64,000 nucleotides of DNA, taken from NCBI GenBank assembly GCA_037349315.1, contig JBAIAC010000007.1:2976001-3040000 (forward strand). Reading direction: 5' to 3'. Positions 1-11,227 of the stretch are shown in pieces. Position 1 is the stretch's first letter. Every line of letters starts with the position of its first letter. Under the pieces are notes generated by a model. The model was not told the origin of the DNA, searched no databases, and worked only from the letters and a program-made list of their open reading frames with translations. Both the position numbers and the translations under genes were made by a program. The stretch is from Chelydra serpentina (taxonomy: Eukaryota; Chordata; Testudines; Chelydridae).

Positions 1-430
1 GAACCTGATGGCACCCGACTACAAGTATCGTGTGGTTCAGATCAGAAAACATCCCGACCTTCTTGGGCTCGGGGCAGGTCGGCTCACCTCTGATGACCTT
101 CTCCTGCTCATGGGGTCTGCATGCCCCTGTTCCTGCCGACTGCCGCCGCCTTGCTGTACTGTGTGCGTTGCGCAGCGAGCATGCTGACAAGCTGCACGGT
201 GCAGCCCACACAGCGTAGCAGGGGGCAGCAGCCAGTAGGAATGGGTCACGTAACCACCACTACTTGTAGCCACCACACCGGGCAAGAGGCAGCGGTGGTA
301 ACTCAGGCTTGGGGGGGGAAGGGTCAGGGTGGGGTCAGAAAATGACTTGTGCCTCTAGGGCTCAGGTTGGGTGGGCTTGGGTCCAGTTCAGGTCAGGATA
401 GGGCTTAAAAACTAGGCCTGAGGAGACCTC
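1..430. other. GC-rich stretch, probably repeat-derived
   Basis: It is CpG- and G-rich, with repeated GGTCAGGGTGGGGTCAG- and GGGCTCAGGTTGGGTGGGC-like units at 305-410. No convincing gene is seen: the short open frames on both strands overlap and lack family features. It may be a decayed transposable element with a simple-sequence interior. Confidence 0.35.
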
Positions 431-1689
431 TACTGCAAAGTGCTGTGTGTAATTCCAGCCGTTAGTGTTGTGATTTGCATCAGGAGCTGGGGTAGTGATT
501 GGGGGGGAGGGGGGGGGAATTGCTTTGGATCACACAACTTGTTAGAGTTAAAATGGAGCCTGAGGAATCTGTTATGTACTTGGTACAGAAAGTGTATTTC
601 TTGCCCTTGCCCCCGCCCCGATATTTATATGAATTCCAACAACACGTCTCTGTTGAACCCAAGGATCTGATTCTGCCAGGCGTGTCCCATTGCTTACTGC
701 TGGTGTCCGCAGCACCTCTCCCACAAGAACCCTCCATGAGCAGGGCAAGGGCCAGAGGCCATGAGCTCTGGTCAACCCACTTATGTGCATATGCCTGTTA
801 ATCCTGCAATGGTCTCTATGCAATTCGCCAAGCAGACTGGTCATACTTGCAGACGGGCGGGGGAGCCGTGCCTGCCACAGCTGCCAGCCAGGACATCGGC
901 GGACCCTAACATTGCTTTTCTGTTGGGACGTGCCCCCCTGTTTGAGAGAGGTTACATCCATTACCCTGATGTTTTCCTCTCGTTGTTTTAAACATCACTT
1001 GAATGCACTTTAAGCAGAAGACAATAAATGGAGTTAACAACACAGACTCTAGGAAAACATCCCAGCCAACGACGCATATACGGCATGATAGCTACCCAGG
1101 AGGTGTGATCTAAATGGTAGGGCTCTAGAGGCCAGTCAACTCCTCTAAGTTCTAGCCCTACCTCTGCTACTGACCTACCGTGTGATTTTGAGCACAGCAT
1201 GTTCCCCCTCAGTGCCTCTGTTTCTCCTCCCACTCTTGGTCCGCATTGGCTACTTAGACTGTAGGCTCTTTAGGCCAGTGACAGTCTCTCACCATGTGCA
1301 TGTACAGCACCGAACACAACGGGGCCCTGATCTCTGTTGAGGTCTCTGGCTGCGACTGTAATACAAATAAATAACAATATACATGACGTGTACCCACTGA
1401 GAGTTGAGCTATACAGTCTCAAAAGTATGCTTCTTAAAATGAACTAAGTTGAAACGCTTTTATTTGAACAGCAAAACACCCTATTGTAACAATGAATGCA
1501 CAGCTGCAGTGAAATTGCAAAAGACATTCCTTACTGCTAGCCCCCCAAAAAGCTACGGGTTGATCTATCTTGTTCACTAAGTCACGTACACACAACTTTT
1601 GCATTCATAGAATTGCCCATGTCATCTGTTCTGCAACTACTGCAGGGCACCGGTGTGTATCTCAAAAGCCCGGTGTTGTGTCCTAGCTA

Positions 1690-1714
1690 GGTTAAAACAA
1701 AACAAAACAAAACA
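1690..1714. repeat. AAAAC microsatellite
   Basis: A short (AAAAC)n array of about four to five units lies in otherwise unremarkable AT-rich DNA. Confidence 0.9.
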
Positions 1715-2939
1715 AACTCATACAAGGCAAAAACGTACAAAGCTTTAAGCAACTATAACTAATCTATTTCCACCGTTATGCTGTATTACATTAGCGACAA
1801 ACTGCAAATGTTTACTGTTAATTAACGTTTGTTCACGTGCAAAATTTGGACCTCAATGCCAGCCGGACATACCTAGACATAGCCTAATATTATATTTCAC
1901 AAAAACATTCATCCTGTCAAAACAAACATCCTCCATACAATATTAGTCTTCAAATCTCTGCGCTGTCTACACCAACAGATGTTAGTTCTCCGAGGCACTG
2001 CTCTTAAGATGTTTCCCAGGACTCAACAAAGTGAACATTTTGACTGTCACAAACTTACCCATACACTATCCCAACTAGTCTACTGACTGCAGGGAATCTA
2101 ATCAGGAAAATACACTAAATTATTTTAGACTGCTTTGCATGAGACTTGTTAAAGGATTTTAAATAAACCAACTATTATTTGTCTCTATCATAGATTTAAT
2201 ATTATTAATCTTATTTCACCCCTACTGTAGTGTGAAGCCACCCACATTATGTCACAGTAAAAGATAAAGTCCAGTATTTAACAACTGTGAGAAACTTGTT
2301 GGCAAATGATATATGATGTTGATTAACCAATGATGCAGTTTCAGTCTGGTTGAACATGCAGGCAGCTGAGATGGGAAAGCAAGTTTTTTTTTTTTTAAAG
2401 AATTTGTTATACACAGTAGCAAGAAAAACAGGAAGTAGGTGTTTATTAGCAGTTTCCAAATACACCAGCCAAAATAAGACTCCCCATGCAGTCTGAGTTA
2501 TTCAGAATACAGCAACGAGAAGAATTCCTACGATTATAAAAGGGTAATTAATCACAAACACTGTTCACAGACCAGTGATTTGGAAACTTCCTTTTTATTG
2601 AAGATCTGGATCAAGAACAAACTTCAAAGCAAAACTAATTGATCTGAGATTCATTGCATCTGGTCAATAAACCAAAAATAAAATCTTATTTTGATGAAGC
2701 CAATTGTACAGTTTATATTCATTATGCTATGACAGAGTGCACACAGAACATGAAAAAAGCCATTTTTCAAATAATGCGATAGTACAGGCCTTCCTTAACA
2801 TAAAAACTATTCATACTCTGTAGACTGCTGTTTGCTGATAATCTGTAAATTGCACCTGAAAGCCAGCGGTGTTATTCTAGGCTTGTTTCTTAGGAATGCC
2901 AGCATACTTTGGCGCCTCATTCATAAAAAGTGAGCAACC

Positions 2940-3300
2940 CACTTATAGGGAAGGCTTACATTCTTTATTTGGAAACATAATTTCTGAAAGCTTTTGATTC
3001 AGTGAACCAACTAACTCTATTAGAGCAGGGTGAACAATTTGCAAAGAACAATTCATTCAGTGAATGAGCCCTTTCTTCTTTGCAAATTGTCTGCAAACAG
3101 ACAGTGATTTTTACCTATTTGTTCGCTACTCAACGTTCTTTGACAAATGTTGTGTGCAAACAAATTTCAGTCAATGGATTGCCCGCAAGCTGCTTGCTGC
3201 CAGGATTCTTTTGTGTATTTGATATTGAAGCTGCATGATTGGTCATCTGAGTCACATGGTGTTTTTTTCTGTTCCCTGATTGGATGACCTCCCTTTAATA
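2940..3300. repeat. Interspersed repeat, unclassified (copy 1)
   Basis: It shares TTTCTGTTCCCTGATTGGA and adjoining motifs (GATTGGTCATCTGAGTCACA, TTCAGTCAATGGATTGCCC) with the inverse of 56200-56460. It also has internal inverted motifs (AATTTGCAAAGAACAATTC and TTCTTTGCAAATTGTC). Boundaries are unclear. Confidence 0.55.
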
Positions 3301-3857
3301 AACTGCTTCCACTTCACCTGAAAAGAATGTAATTTACTGACCAAATGCAGTAACCTCTGGTTAAATTGATTAATATTCAGTTTAACAACACTATTGCATA
3401 TTGTCAAGATTTACCATCCAGCCCTCTTCATGAATGCAGGCTTCGGACATAGATTCAAGAGACTGGCATCATTTCACACGCTCTCCCTGATTTCTTTGCT
3501 TCAACAGATGTGTCCTCCCATGGTCCCTTTTTCCTACATTTTATGCCCATGCTTCCACTGGCTGAGCACACCTGTGTTCTCTCATGCTACACCGGACCCA
3601 CTTCTGTGCAGGGAACTCAACGCTCTTGATGTGCTGCCATGGGGTACCCCACAATGTTCCCCGTTAGCTTGTTAAAAACTGTGTGAGCTCAACCCTGAGC
3701 CCCACTGGTTGCCTTCAGACTGGGGAAGTGGCGTAAAGAGAATGGAAAGCATTCGGATCTTCCCTGTTGGGGATTCTCATCACAGCAAAAAGGTCTATGT
3801 GTACTCACCCATGCACACATTTCAGCTGTGATGTATAGTGGAGCATGCCTGGATCAC

Positions 3858-4033
3858 AGAAACAGAATATCAGGGTTAGAAGGGACCTTAGGAGGTCATC
3901 TAGTCCAACCCCCTGCTCAAAGCAGGACCAATCCCCAATTTTTGCCCCAGATCCCCAAATGGCCCCCTCAAGGATTGAACTCACAACCCTGGGTTTAGCA
4001 GGCCAATGCTCAAACCACTGAGCTATCCCTCCC
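3858..4033 (-). mobile_element. tRNA-derived turtle SINE with CR1-like tail
   Basis: Read on the minus strand, the head has a pol III A box (TAGCTCAGTGG) and B box (GTGAGTTCAATCC). It is followed by a body ending in the CR1-type 3' tail (GAGCAGGGGGTTGGACTAG, then GACCTCCTAAGGTCCC). Head and tail architecture match the tortoise pol III/Cry-type SINEs mobilised by CR1. The terminal ATTCTATG repeat has decayed. Confidence 0.9.
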
Positions 4034-5780
4034 CTCCAAATCCCAAGGTAAGGTTTCCCAATTCATCTCCTGGCCCCCTGTCAAAGTCTAGATGAAGCTG
4101 ATGCAACCATGTTTAAAAAGTAATTGTTACAGGCTTTAATTTCTATATACTTTTTCCTGGAATCAAAGGCTTGCGTCTATACACTGCCAAATCTCCAGGA
4201 ATACTGATATTGATTTGATCGTAAACATCTGAAACAATTTTGGGCCATTCTTCACTAAAGTCCTTGTCTGTGCCATCCGAATTCTACAAGGAGTACAGTC
4301 GCTGTGAAGAGGAAAGAATGCTGTGAATAAAACCTTTTACAAGGGATTAAATTTCATCTAAAAGCATGTAATTCTACATAGCCAGAAGCGCTTTCTAATC
4401 TTCATATATAGGAACTTACAAGGCAAGGAATTCAAAGCCATCGGATTAAATGAAAAATGTGAATGAACAGCTACATGCTGTTACTTAGCTGACATGGACA
4501 AGTCACTGTACATTTTTCAAAGGTTTCAACGGCTGCTAATGGAAACGGTTGGGAATAAGCAGAATGTGTCTTTCTACATCGTTTTAAAAAACAAATATAA
4601 ACAACCCCCCAAAACAATGAATGGGTATTTGCAAAGTAACCCAGGATGCATGCCAACATTTTGGCCTCACTTTGCTCTTACTGTACAGACCAGCAGGTAC
4701 CACCTCATCAGATTAAGACCAGCTGTTCTTTTCTAGTGAAAGAACTTCCCGAAAAGGTACAATATAATTCAGGCTTAGAAACCTAGATACTTTGGAAGAA
4801 TGCAAACTCTGCCTGTGATTGTAAAAAGTGGAGAGAATGACATTATAAAGCATTTAAGAGCTTTGGTTTCAATTATTTTATATTAAGGGATAGGTAAGCT
4901 TAAATTGCTGAGACTCTAAAAAAATAAAAAGGACTGTAAATAAAATTGGAAACAGATACATAACAATCAAGTTCCCACAGGTGCACTTCCTTAATGTGGA
5001 AATACCCGTGTGAATTTTCACTTTCCCATAATGTAACGGGAGACAATAAATTCTGAAGTTACCCTGCGTTGAGACTTAGCCATAGAAGAAGTAACCTCTT
5101 GTCTGTTTAGATTATCTGAGTATCCCCATGTCCCTCTGTGTGTCTCACACCAAACCACGGTTTGTGTTGCCCGCTGGGGCTTATGGCAAGATCAAAGCTT
5201 CGGGCCACTCACAATAAAACAAGAGGGAATAGCCCAAAGAATCAAAGAGACAAAGGAAAGGTTTAAGAGATAAGGATCAGCCTCAGATATGACATTTCAT
5301 CCAGACCAGATCCGGTGCACAAGTTCAATTCAAAGTTCATAAGACAAAAATACAAAGAAATTCACTCGAAGGCTGTGTTGCGCTCCATCTCTCTATGTCT
5401 CTGAAGTTACCTCCATCTCCCAGTTCAACAAAGATTTTCCCTTTAGGGGATACCATATCATTTAGCTCATCTTTTCCTGAAGGCTTTCTACCCACTCCAA
5501 TATGGGTTTCAAGCATTTCTAATAACTGTGCACAGCCATAAACACCTACAGCTGCAGTCCCACAAACAAGGTGCGAGGGTGCGCTGTAACTGGCGAAACA
5601 GAAATTACGCAACATTAATTAAACAAAGGGTTTCTTAAATAGCCTCACACTCGTTATGGACAAAGCAGATTACGGCCAAAAACCGCAAACGTGCTGAACT
5701 GTGCATAGTTCAATCATTCTAAAGAAGGAGGTGGGGGGAAAAGGGGGAAAATTCCCTCATCTTTTGTATACCCTCGGTAG

Positions 5781-6050
5781 GTCTATGCAGCAAAGTAAAA
5801 CCTGCAGTGCCAAATCTCAGAGCCCGGGTCGGGGCTCAGGCTGAAGGGCTAAGAATAAGAGCGTAGATGTTCCCCCTCCCAGGCTTGGGCTCTGAAACCT
5901 GGGGAGAGGGTGCCAGGGTCTCGGAGCCCAGGCGCCAGTCAGAGTGGTAATGTCTACACTGCTGCTCCTTTTAGCCCTGCAGTCCAAGCCCCGCGAGCCT
6001 GACCCGGGCTCCGAGATTTGGTGCTGTGGGTTTTGCTTTGCAGGGTAGAC
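5781..6050. mobile_element. Fold-back MITE
   Basis: The left arm (GTCTATGCAGCAAAGTAAAA, then CAAATCTCAGAGCCCGGGTC) is inverted at the right (GACCCGGGCTCCGAGATTTG, then GGTTTTGCTTTGCAGGG). Ends of the GTCTAYRC type link it with the 29044 and 37548 elements. Confidence 0.8.
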
Positions 6051-6506
6051 AGGGCCACATGGCCAAAAGAACTCCAAGCTAGACGTCCAAGTTAGCACCG
6101 GGTTTTCAAAAGTGCTCAATAGCCAATATACTGAGTGTACAGCCACTTCTATGGGGGCGGAGCCCTGGTGCATTGTGCAAAGCATACATGTATCTTGCTG
6201 TCGTAACTGGCTTAGCTTCTAGACAGCTATTTGGTCTGAAGAGGTCTGCTTCTCAGCATGTGTGTGTGTGTACTATTGAATTCAGATTTCCTTTCTGCCT
6301 GGCAAAGACGAACATTTGATACTGCCCCCATTCGCCACTTAAAACCATCTAATTGTAAATGTAATAATATAGGAATTGTATTGTATACAAAAGGATAGCA
6401 TGTTCCAGCAGATACATAATCCCTGCATGCGAAACCCCCACTCACTTCAGTGGACAGGACTCAGGATGCTAATGGGATTCTTTCCATTGACTCAACACAA
6501 GTTAGC

Positions 6507-6890
6507 CTGGCCCCCATAATAATAGTCAGACTTAGCTCTTTCCATCAGTGAATCTCAAAGCGCTTTACAAAGGAAAAATAATACACATTATCCCTGTGTT
6601 ACAGATGGGTAAACTGAGGCAAAGAAGTGAAGGGGCTTTCCCAAGGTCTGTGGCAGAACAAAGACAAGACCCTACATCTCATAAGCCTGGGCCAAACCCC
6701 CTGGACTGGACTGCCTCCATATGATAGATCTTTAAATAGTTTGAAGGGGATGGGAGTGATTACTTATTGAGACTTTACGTACCATATGTTGCTTTGAACT
6801 ATCTGACATATATTCAGCAACATATATGGAGACCGAGACAGCATGGTCTAGTGGATAGGGCTTCGGACAGGGACTCAGGAGACTAGACTC
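6507..6890. repeat. Ancient MIR/CORE-SINE-like repeat
   Basis: It contains TCTCAAAGCGCTTTACAAAG, ACAGATGGGTAAACTGAGGC and AGAAGTGAAGGGGCTTTCCC, then at 6840-6890 CATGGTCTAGTGGATAGGGC. These are typical of old amniote MIR-type elements. Similar remnants lie at 7936-8115 and 31188-31345. Confidence 0.6.
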
Positions 6891-6963
6891 ATAGCTGAAG
6901 GAACTACTCATAGCACATAAGATCTTTGCAGGACCAGGGCCTTAGGGCTCCACTTTATCACCC

Positions 6964-7626
6964 TGTAATGGGGACGAGACTCACCGGTGAAGCACCTCCT
7001 GCTGGTCATCTCGGGAATTAGCTTTTCCAGCCTTTGGAGTGCCCCCTGCAGGCCGGTGTCTCACCATCGTCGGCCCCAGTGTCCCTCCCGGACCCCGGTG
7101 CCCCTCTATCTGGGGTACTGCCCCAGCAGTCACGCACTATCAGGGTCTCCCCACCCAGGGGAATCCCTACCCCCTATCCCCCACTCTGCCTCAGTGGCTA
7201 CTGCCAGTCACCCTCTAGCCCCCTTTCACTGGGGCAGACTGCAGTCTGTACAAGCCAGTCATCATTGGCAGGGGGCTTTTGGACCTGCTGCCTTTCTCTG
7301 CCACCCAGTACCTCTATGGGGCCTTGAACAAGGCCCTACAGCCTGGGGAGTTGCCAGCCTGGAGCTCCCCAGCCCCTTTGGCCTTTTCCCAGCCCTGCCT
7401 CACTCTAAGTACCCTGGTGAGCTTCCCCAGCAGCCAGGCCCGTCTCTCTCAGCAACTAGAGAGAGAGACTGCCTGAGCTCCTGGCTCACAGCCTTTTATA
7501 TGGCCAGCGGTGGCCTGATTGGGCGTGGCCCCCAGCCGCGGCTGCCTTCCCCATCAGCCCAGCCACAGCCTTCTGCAGGGCTGTTCCAACCCCTTCAGGG
7601 CTGGAGCGGGTAACCACCCCGCTACA
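6964..7626 (-). mobile_element. Solo LTR, family A copy 1
   Basis: It has 5'-TG...CA-3' ends and a perfect 5-bp target duplication CACCC (6959-6963 and 7627-7631). It is 663 bp long. On the minus strand it begins TGTAGCGGGG and ends CCCCATTACA, with a TATA-like TATAAAAGG at about 7493-7503. The plus-strand left end is homologous to those at 13013 and 21978. No internal retroviral sequence is attached, so it is an LTR-LTR recombination product. The 208-codon frame inside is not a gene. Confidence 0.9.
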
Positions 7627-7717
7627 CACCCCTACTCATGCTCAGCACTCCCTTGCTTGACAACTATTCCCACTGAAAGCTGGGGGACTTCACAAGAATA
7701 TCTAGCTCTCCTATAGT

Positions 7718-7929
7718 ATCAGAGGGGTAGCCAAGTTAGTCTGGATCTGTAGAAGCGACAAAGAGTCCTGTGGCACCTTATAGACTAACAGACGTATCAG
7801 AGCATAAGCTTTCGTGGGTGAATACCCACTTCACTTCCCACTTGCATCCGAAGAAGTGGGGATTCACCCACGAAAGCTTATGCTCCAATACGTCTGTTAG
7901 TCTATAAGGTGCCACAGAACTCTTTGTCG
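7718..7929. mobile_element. Palindromic retroposed element, copy 1
   Basis: It opens with ATCAGAGGGGTAGCC, then an arm (GACAAAGAGTCCTGTGGCAC to GGGTGAATACCCACTTC), a short loop, and the same arm inverted. It is flanked by a 16-bp duplication CTAGCTCTCCTATAGT (7702-7717 and 7930-7945, one mismatch). Long duplications of this kind indicate target-primed retroposition, not DNA transposition. The inverted arm stops short of the 38-bp opening segment. Confidence 0.85.
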
Positions 7930-8327
7930 CTAGCTCTCCTAGAGTGCTTTCCATCAGCAGATCTCAAAGCTCTTCACCATCTCAGATGCATTTAGCTTCA
8001 CACACCCCTGGAGCGGGGGGTTGGGCAGGGCTCTAATCCCCTGGTTGGATTGAGGCGCAGCGAGACAGACTTTTCCAGGGTCACACAGGACGTCGGTGGC
8101 GGAGCAGGGAATTCAGTCCGGGTGGGTCTCCCCAGTGGCAGGGTAGAGTGGGGTTTGGATAGTGAACAGAAATAAGTGGGACAGGAAAGTCCCATCAGTC
8201 TCAGCCTCCCCGGGCTGAATGCAGTCTGGGCCCGATCCTGCTCTCACTGAAGTCAATAAAGGAGCCTTTCATTCTGCAGCGGACAGTCCTCGTACTGCAG
8301 TGAGAGGAGAGCAAACTGAGCTGGGCC

Positions 8328-8450
8328 TAGGGTGACCAGATGTCCCGATTTTACAGGGACAGTCCTGATTTTTGGGTCTTTTCCTTATATTGGCTCCTAT
8401 TACCCCCACCCCCTGTCCCGATTTTTCACACTTGCTGTCTGGGCACCCTA
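8328..8450. mobile_element. hAT MITE (TAGGGTGACCAG family), copy 1
   Basis: The ends are TAGGGTGACCAGATGTCCCG and GGGCACCCTA. It is flanked by a perfect 8-bp duplication GCTGGGCC (8320-8327 and 8451-8458), which is hAT-like. It is 123 bp and non-coding. Confidence 0.92.
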
Positions 8451-8770
8451 GCTGGGCCCCACCCTTGCTATCCCTATTCATGGGGGCAGCTGTAATGGCG
8501 TTACGTTACTTACATTGTCAGAAGCAATGTAGACAGGGCATAGGTGTCTCATTTGCTGAGAAGACTCTTCCCTGAAGATCTTTCGTGGGATTTCAGTGGC
8601 GCGTGGACTTTGCCTGGGGTGAATTTCACCCCAGACAAATATTTGGGGGGGGATTTGTCATGTGCTGCCTCCCCGCTGCTCTAGCGGCAGCACAGAAAGC
8701 CATCAGGTGGCTCCGCTGCCCTTCGGGATGCCAGAGCCCCGCCAGGCAGAGCTGATCCATGGGCTCCGAG

Positions 8771-9027
8771 GGTGTGTCTACACTGCAGTCCGAGGTGTGA
8801 CTGCAGCTCAGGTAGGTATACCCCTGCTGGGTTTCATCTAGCTAGCACAGCTAAAAATAGCAGTGAAGACGCAGAAGGAGCACAAGTACACACCCATGGT
8901 CCCTGGCATGCTCGTAACGCCTGTCCTGCAGCCCATGTCTTCACTGCTGTTTTTATCCATGCTAGCTAGCTTAAAACTAATGTGGGTACACCCACCTGAC
9001 TGCAAATAGCTATACCGGTAGTGGAGA
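8771..9027. mobile_element. Fold-back MITE
   Basis: The left arm (CTAGCTAGCACAGCTAAAAA, CAGTGAAGACGCAGAAGG) is inverted on the right (TCTTCACTGCTGTTTTTATC, GCTAGCTAGCTTAAAA). It starts GGGTGTGTCTACACTGCAG. GATCCATGG occurs on both sides (about 8755 and 9026) and may be a target duplication with some flank. Confidence 0.7.
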
Positions 9028-9246
9028 TCCATGGTGTCTCCTAGTGTGATGCAGACAGGAAGCCAGGGAGGGTCAAGATCTGCACTGTTACAAAGAACGT
9101 GCAGCAGATCGTGAAGTAAGTGTTTTTATGTTCAGTAGTGAACGTCTTGAACTGGTGGCCAGGCAAACTGTGTTATAGGGGCTGTGAAGGGCTTTACGAT
9201 TTCTTACCCCCTGTTCTGCAGTTGGGCGCTCGCCTTCATTTCATCG

Positions 9247-9476
9247 TAGAAGTGACAAAGAGTCCTGTGGCACCTTATAGACTAACAGACGTATTGGAGC
9301 ATAAGCTTTCGTGGGTGAATACCCACTTCTTCGGATGCATCTTCTTCTTGCATCTGAAGTGGGTATTCACCCACGAAAGCTTATGCTCCAATACGTCTGT
9401 TAGTCTATAAGGTGCCACAGGACTCTTTGTCACTTCTACAGATCCAGACTAACACGGCTACCCCTCTGATACTTGA
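9247..9476. mobile_element. Palindromic retroposed element, copy 2
   Basis: It is the same family as 7718-7929 in the opposite orientation. Arms of about 90 bp run TAGAAGTGACAAAGAGTCC to TTCTTCGGATGC and back. The single-sided terminal segment reads GGCTACCCCTCTGATAC. It is flanked by a perfect 13-bp duplication CTTCATTTCATCG (9234-9246 and 9477-9489). The arms would form a near-perfect hairpin. Confidence 0.88.
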
Positions 9477-9794
9477 CTTCATTTCATCGACGTTCACAAC
9501 TTGCTTCACTTGTCGTTTGTAAAATCTTGCTATCCTTGAGTTACGCAAGGTTGACTACGCCAGCACGGCTGTGTCTGCAGCATGCAAGGACACATTGCTG
9601 GGTGCAGAATTTAAATGGGCATCACTTGCCTGTTCTAAATCGGACTCTTCTTGACCCCACCCAGATATGAACACATGGTTTCCGGAAAAGGAAGAAGTTC
9701 CAGTGCAGGGTTCTAGCAAATCTGAACTTTATGCTGTTGCTACTGTATAGAGAACGTTGCTCCAATTACTTCCATGGATGGTAGGTCTTCACAG

Positions 9795-10938
9795 TCTAAG
9801 GTAGACCAGCGACTCAAGGATGGTGTAAATAGGCACAGTCAACCTGTGGAACTCCTTACCTGAGTGAAGGCTAGGACTATAACAGGGTTTAAAAGGGAAC
9901 TAGATAAATTCATGGAGATGAAGTCTATTAATGGCTATTAGCCAGGATGTGTAAGGAATGGTGTCCCTAGCCGCTGTTTGTCAGAGGGTGGAGAGGGATG
10001 GCAGGAGAGAGATCACTTGCAGGGCAGGCGCGCCCACTAGACGACCCTAGGCGGTCACCTAGGGCGCCAGCATTTGGGGGGCGGAGACTCCCGGCGGCGT
10101 TTCTTCCCCCTAGCTGCTGCCCCTGCCCCCGCTCGAGGTAAGCTACCGTGGGCGGCTGGCTGCCACGGGGGGCGTTGGTGGGGGACCTCGGGAGGGCCTG
10201 GGGAGCCAAGGGAGCCCAGTCGAGGCCTCCGCGGGCCGCAAGGGGGGCGGGGAGTGGAGCCCTGCGCCGGGGGGGCGGGGAGCCGATCCCTGCCCCCCCT
10301 CGCCCCCCGCCGCGGGGGAGCCGAGCCCAGCCCGCCGCAGGCCGCACGGTGTGTGGGGAGCTGGGAACTGAGCCGTGCGTCCCCGCCGCGGGCGGGGAGC
10401 CAGGAGCTGAGCTCAGGGAGGAGCCGAGCCCTGCGCCTGGGCCACGGGGGAAGGGGGCGGGGAGCCGAGCCCAGCCCCCCCCCCGCCGCAGGGGAGCTGA
10501 GCCCTATGCCCGGGCTGCGCGGGGGGTGGGGAGCCGGGAGCTGAGCCCTGTGCCCGGGGGGGGCTGGGAGCCGAGCCCGCCATGGGCCGTGGGGGGGGGG
10601 GGTCCAGGAGCCAAGCCTTGTGCCCGAGCTGCGGTGGGGGGGGCGGGGAGTTGAGCCCAGCCACGGCCCGCGGGTGGGTGGGAAGCCTGCTGCGGGCTGG
10701 GGGGGGCGGTTGGCCGCTGGGGGCGGGGGCGGCATTAGCTGGGGGGGGCGCAGGGCCGGTGTAAGGAAGTTTCGCCTAGGGCACGAAACTTCTTTGTACT
10801 GGCCCTGATCACTTGATCGTTACCTGTTAGGTTCACTCACTCCGGGGCACCTGGCATTGGCCACTGTCGGTAGACAGGATACTGGGCTGGACGGACCCAT
10901 GGTCTGACCTAGTATGGCCGTTCTTATGTTCTTATGTT
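9795..10938 (+). mobile_element. CR1-type LINE 3' segment, split by a hAT element
   Basis: Sequence from GGTAGACCAGCGACTCAAGG to 10019, continued from 10816 to 10938, is a LINE 3' end finishing GTATGGCCGTTCTTATG with a repeated TTCTTATG tail. It contains CTGGCATTGGCCACTGTCGG and ATGGTCTGACCTAGTATGG. The related tail at 11139-11227 has the same ending. The 5' part is missing, as is usual for CR1. Confidence 0.8.
10020..10807. mobile_element. Non-autonomous hAT element, GC-rich, with 8-bp TSD
   Basis: The element starts CAGGGCAGGCGCGCCC and ends ACTGGCCCTG. It is flanked by a perfect 8-bp duplication ATCACTTG (10012-10019 and 10808-10815), which is diagnostic of hAT. The interior (about 10230-10740) is a degenerate minisatellite of GGGAGCCGAGCCC-like units, with very long GC-rich open frames on both strands that are not genes. 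It is inserted in a CR1 3' segment (9795-10938) that resumes exactly after the duplication. Confidence 0.92.
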
Positions 10939-11138
10939 CACCTCTACTGACTTCAACAGAGCTATGTCAGTTTATACCAGCTGAGAAACTAGCCCTCCCA
11001 GTGACTCTTCAGGCAGCCATGAGGGAAACACAGAGCTGTTGCTAGGGGACGTCACCTGAATAATACCGACACTGCTGTGGAAACAGAGCACTGAGGGAGG
11101 GTCCAGAAAAAGAAGCCAGAATGTGGAACAGGAGCTTT

Positions 11139-11227
11139 AATGGCATTGGCCACTGTTGGAAGACAGGAGACTGGGCTAGATGGACCTTTGGTCTGACCCG
11201 GTATGGCCGTTCTCATGTTCTTATGTA
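11139..11227 (+). mobile_element. CR1-type LINE 3' tail fragment
   Basis: It contains GGCATTGGCCACTGTTGG and GGTCTGACCCGGTATGGCC and ends in the TTCTTATG tail. It is a near copy of the end of the element at 10816-10938. Confidence 0.8.

Noticed and set aside
6987..7613. 208-codon plus-strand frame
   Set aside because: It is inside a solo LTR with defined ends and target duplication, and reads antisense to the LTR.
10055..10735. 226-codon proline/alanine-rich frame and its overlapping partners
   Set aside because: It lies entirely inside the hAT element's GC-rich minisatellite core. The repeats explain the absence of stops.
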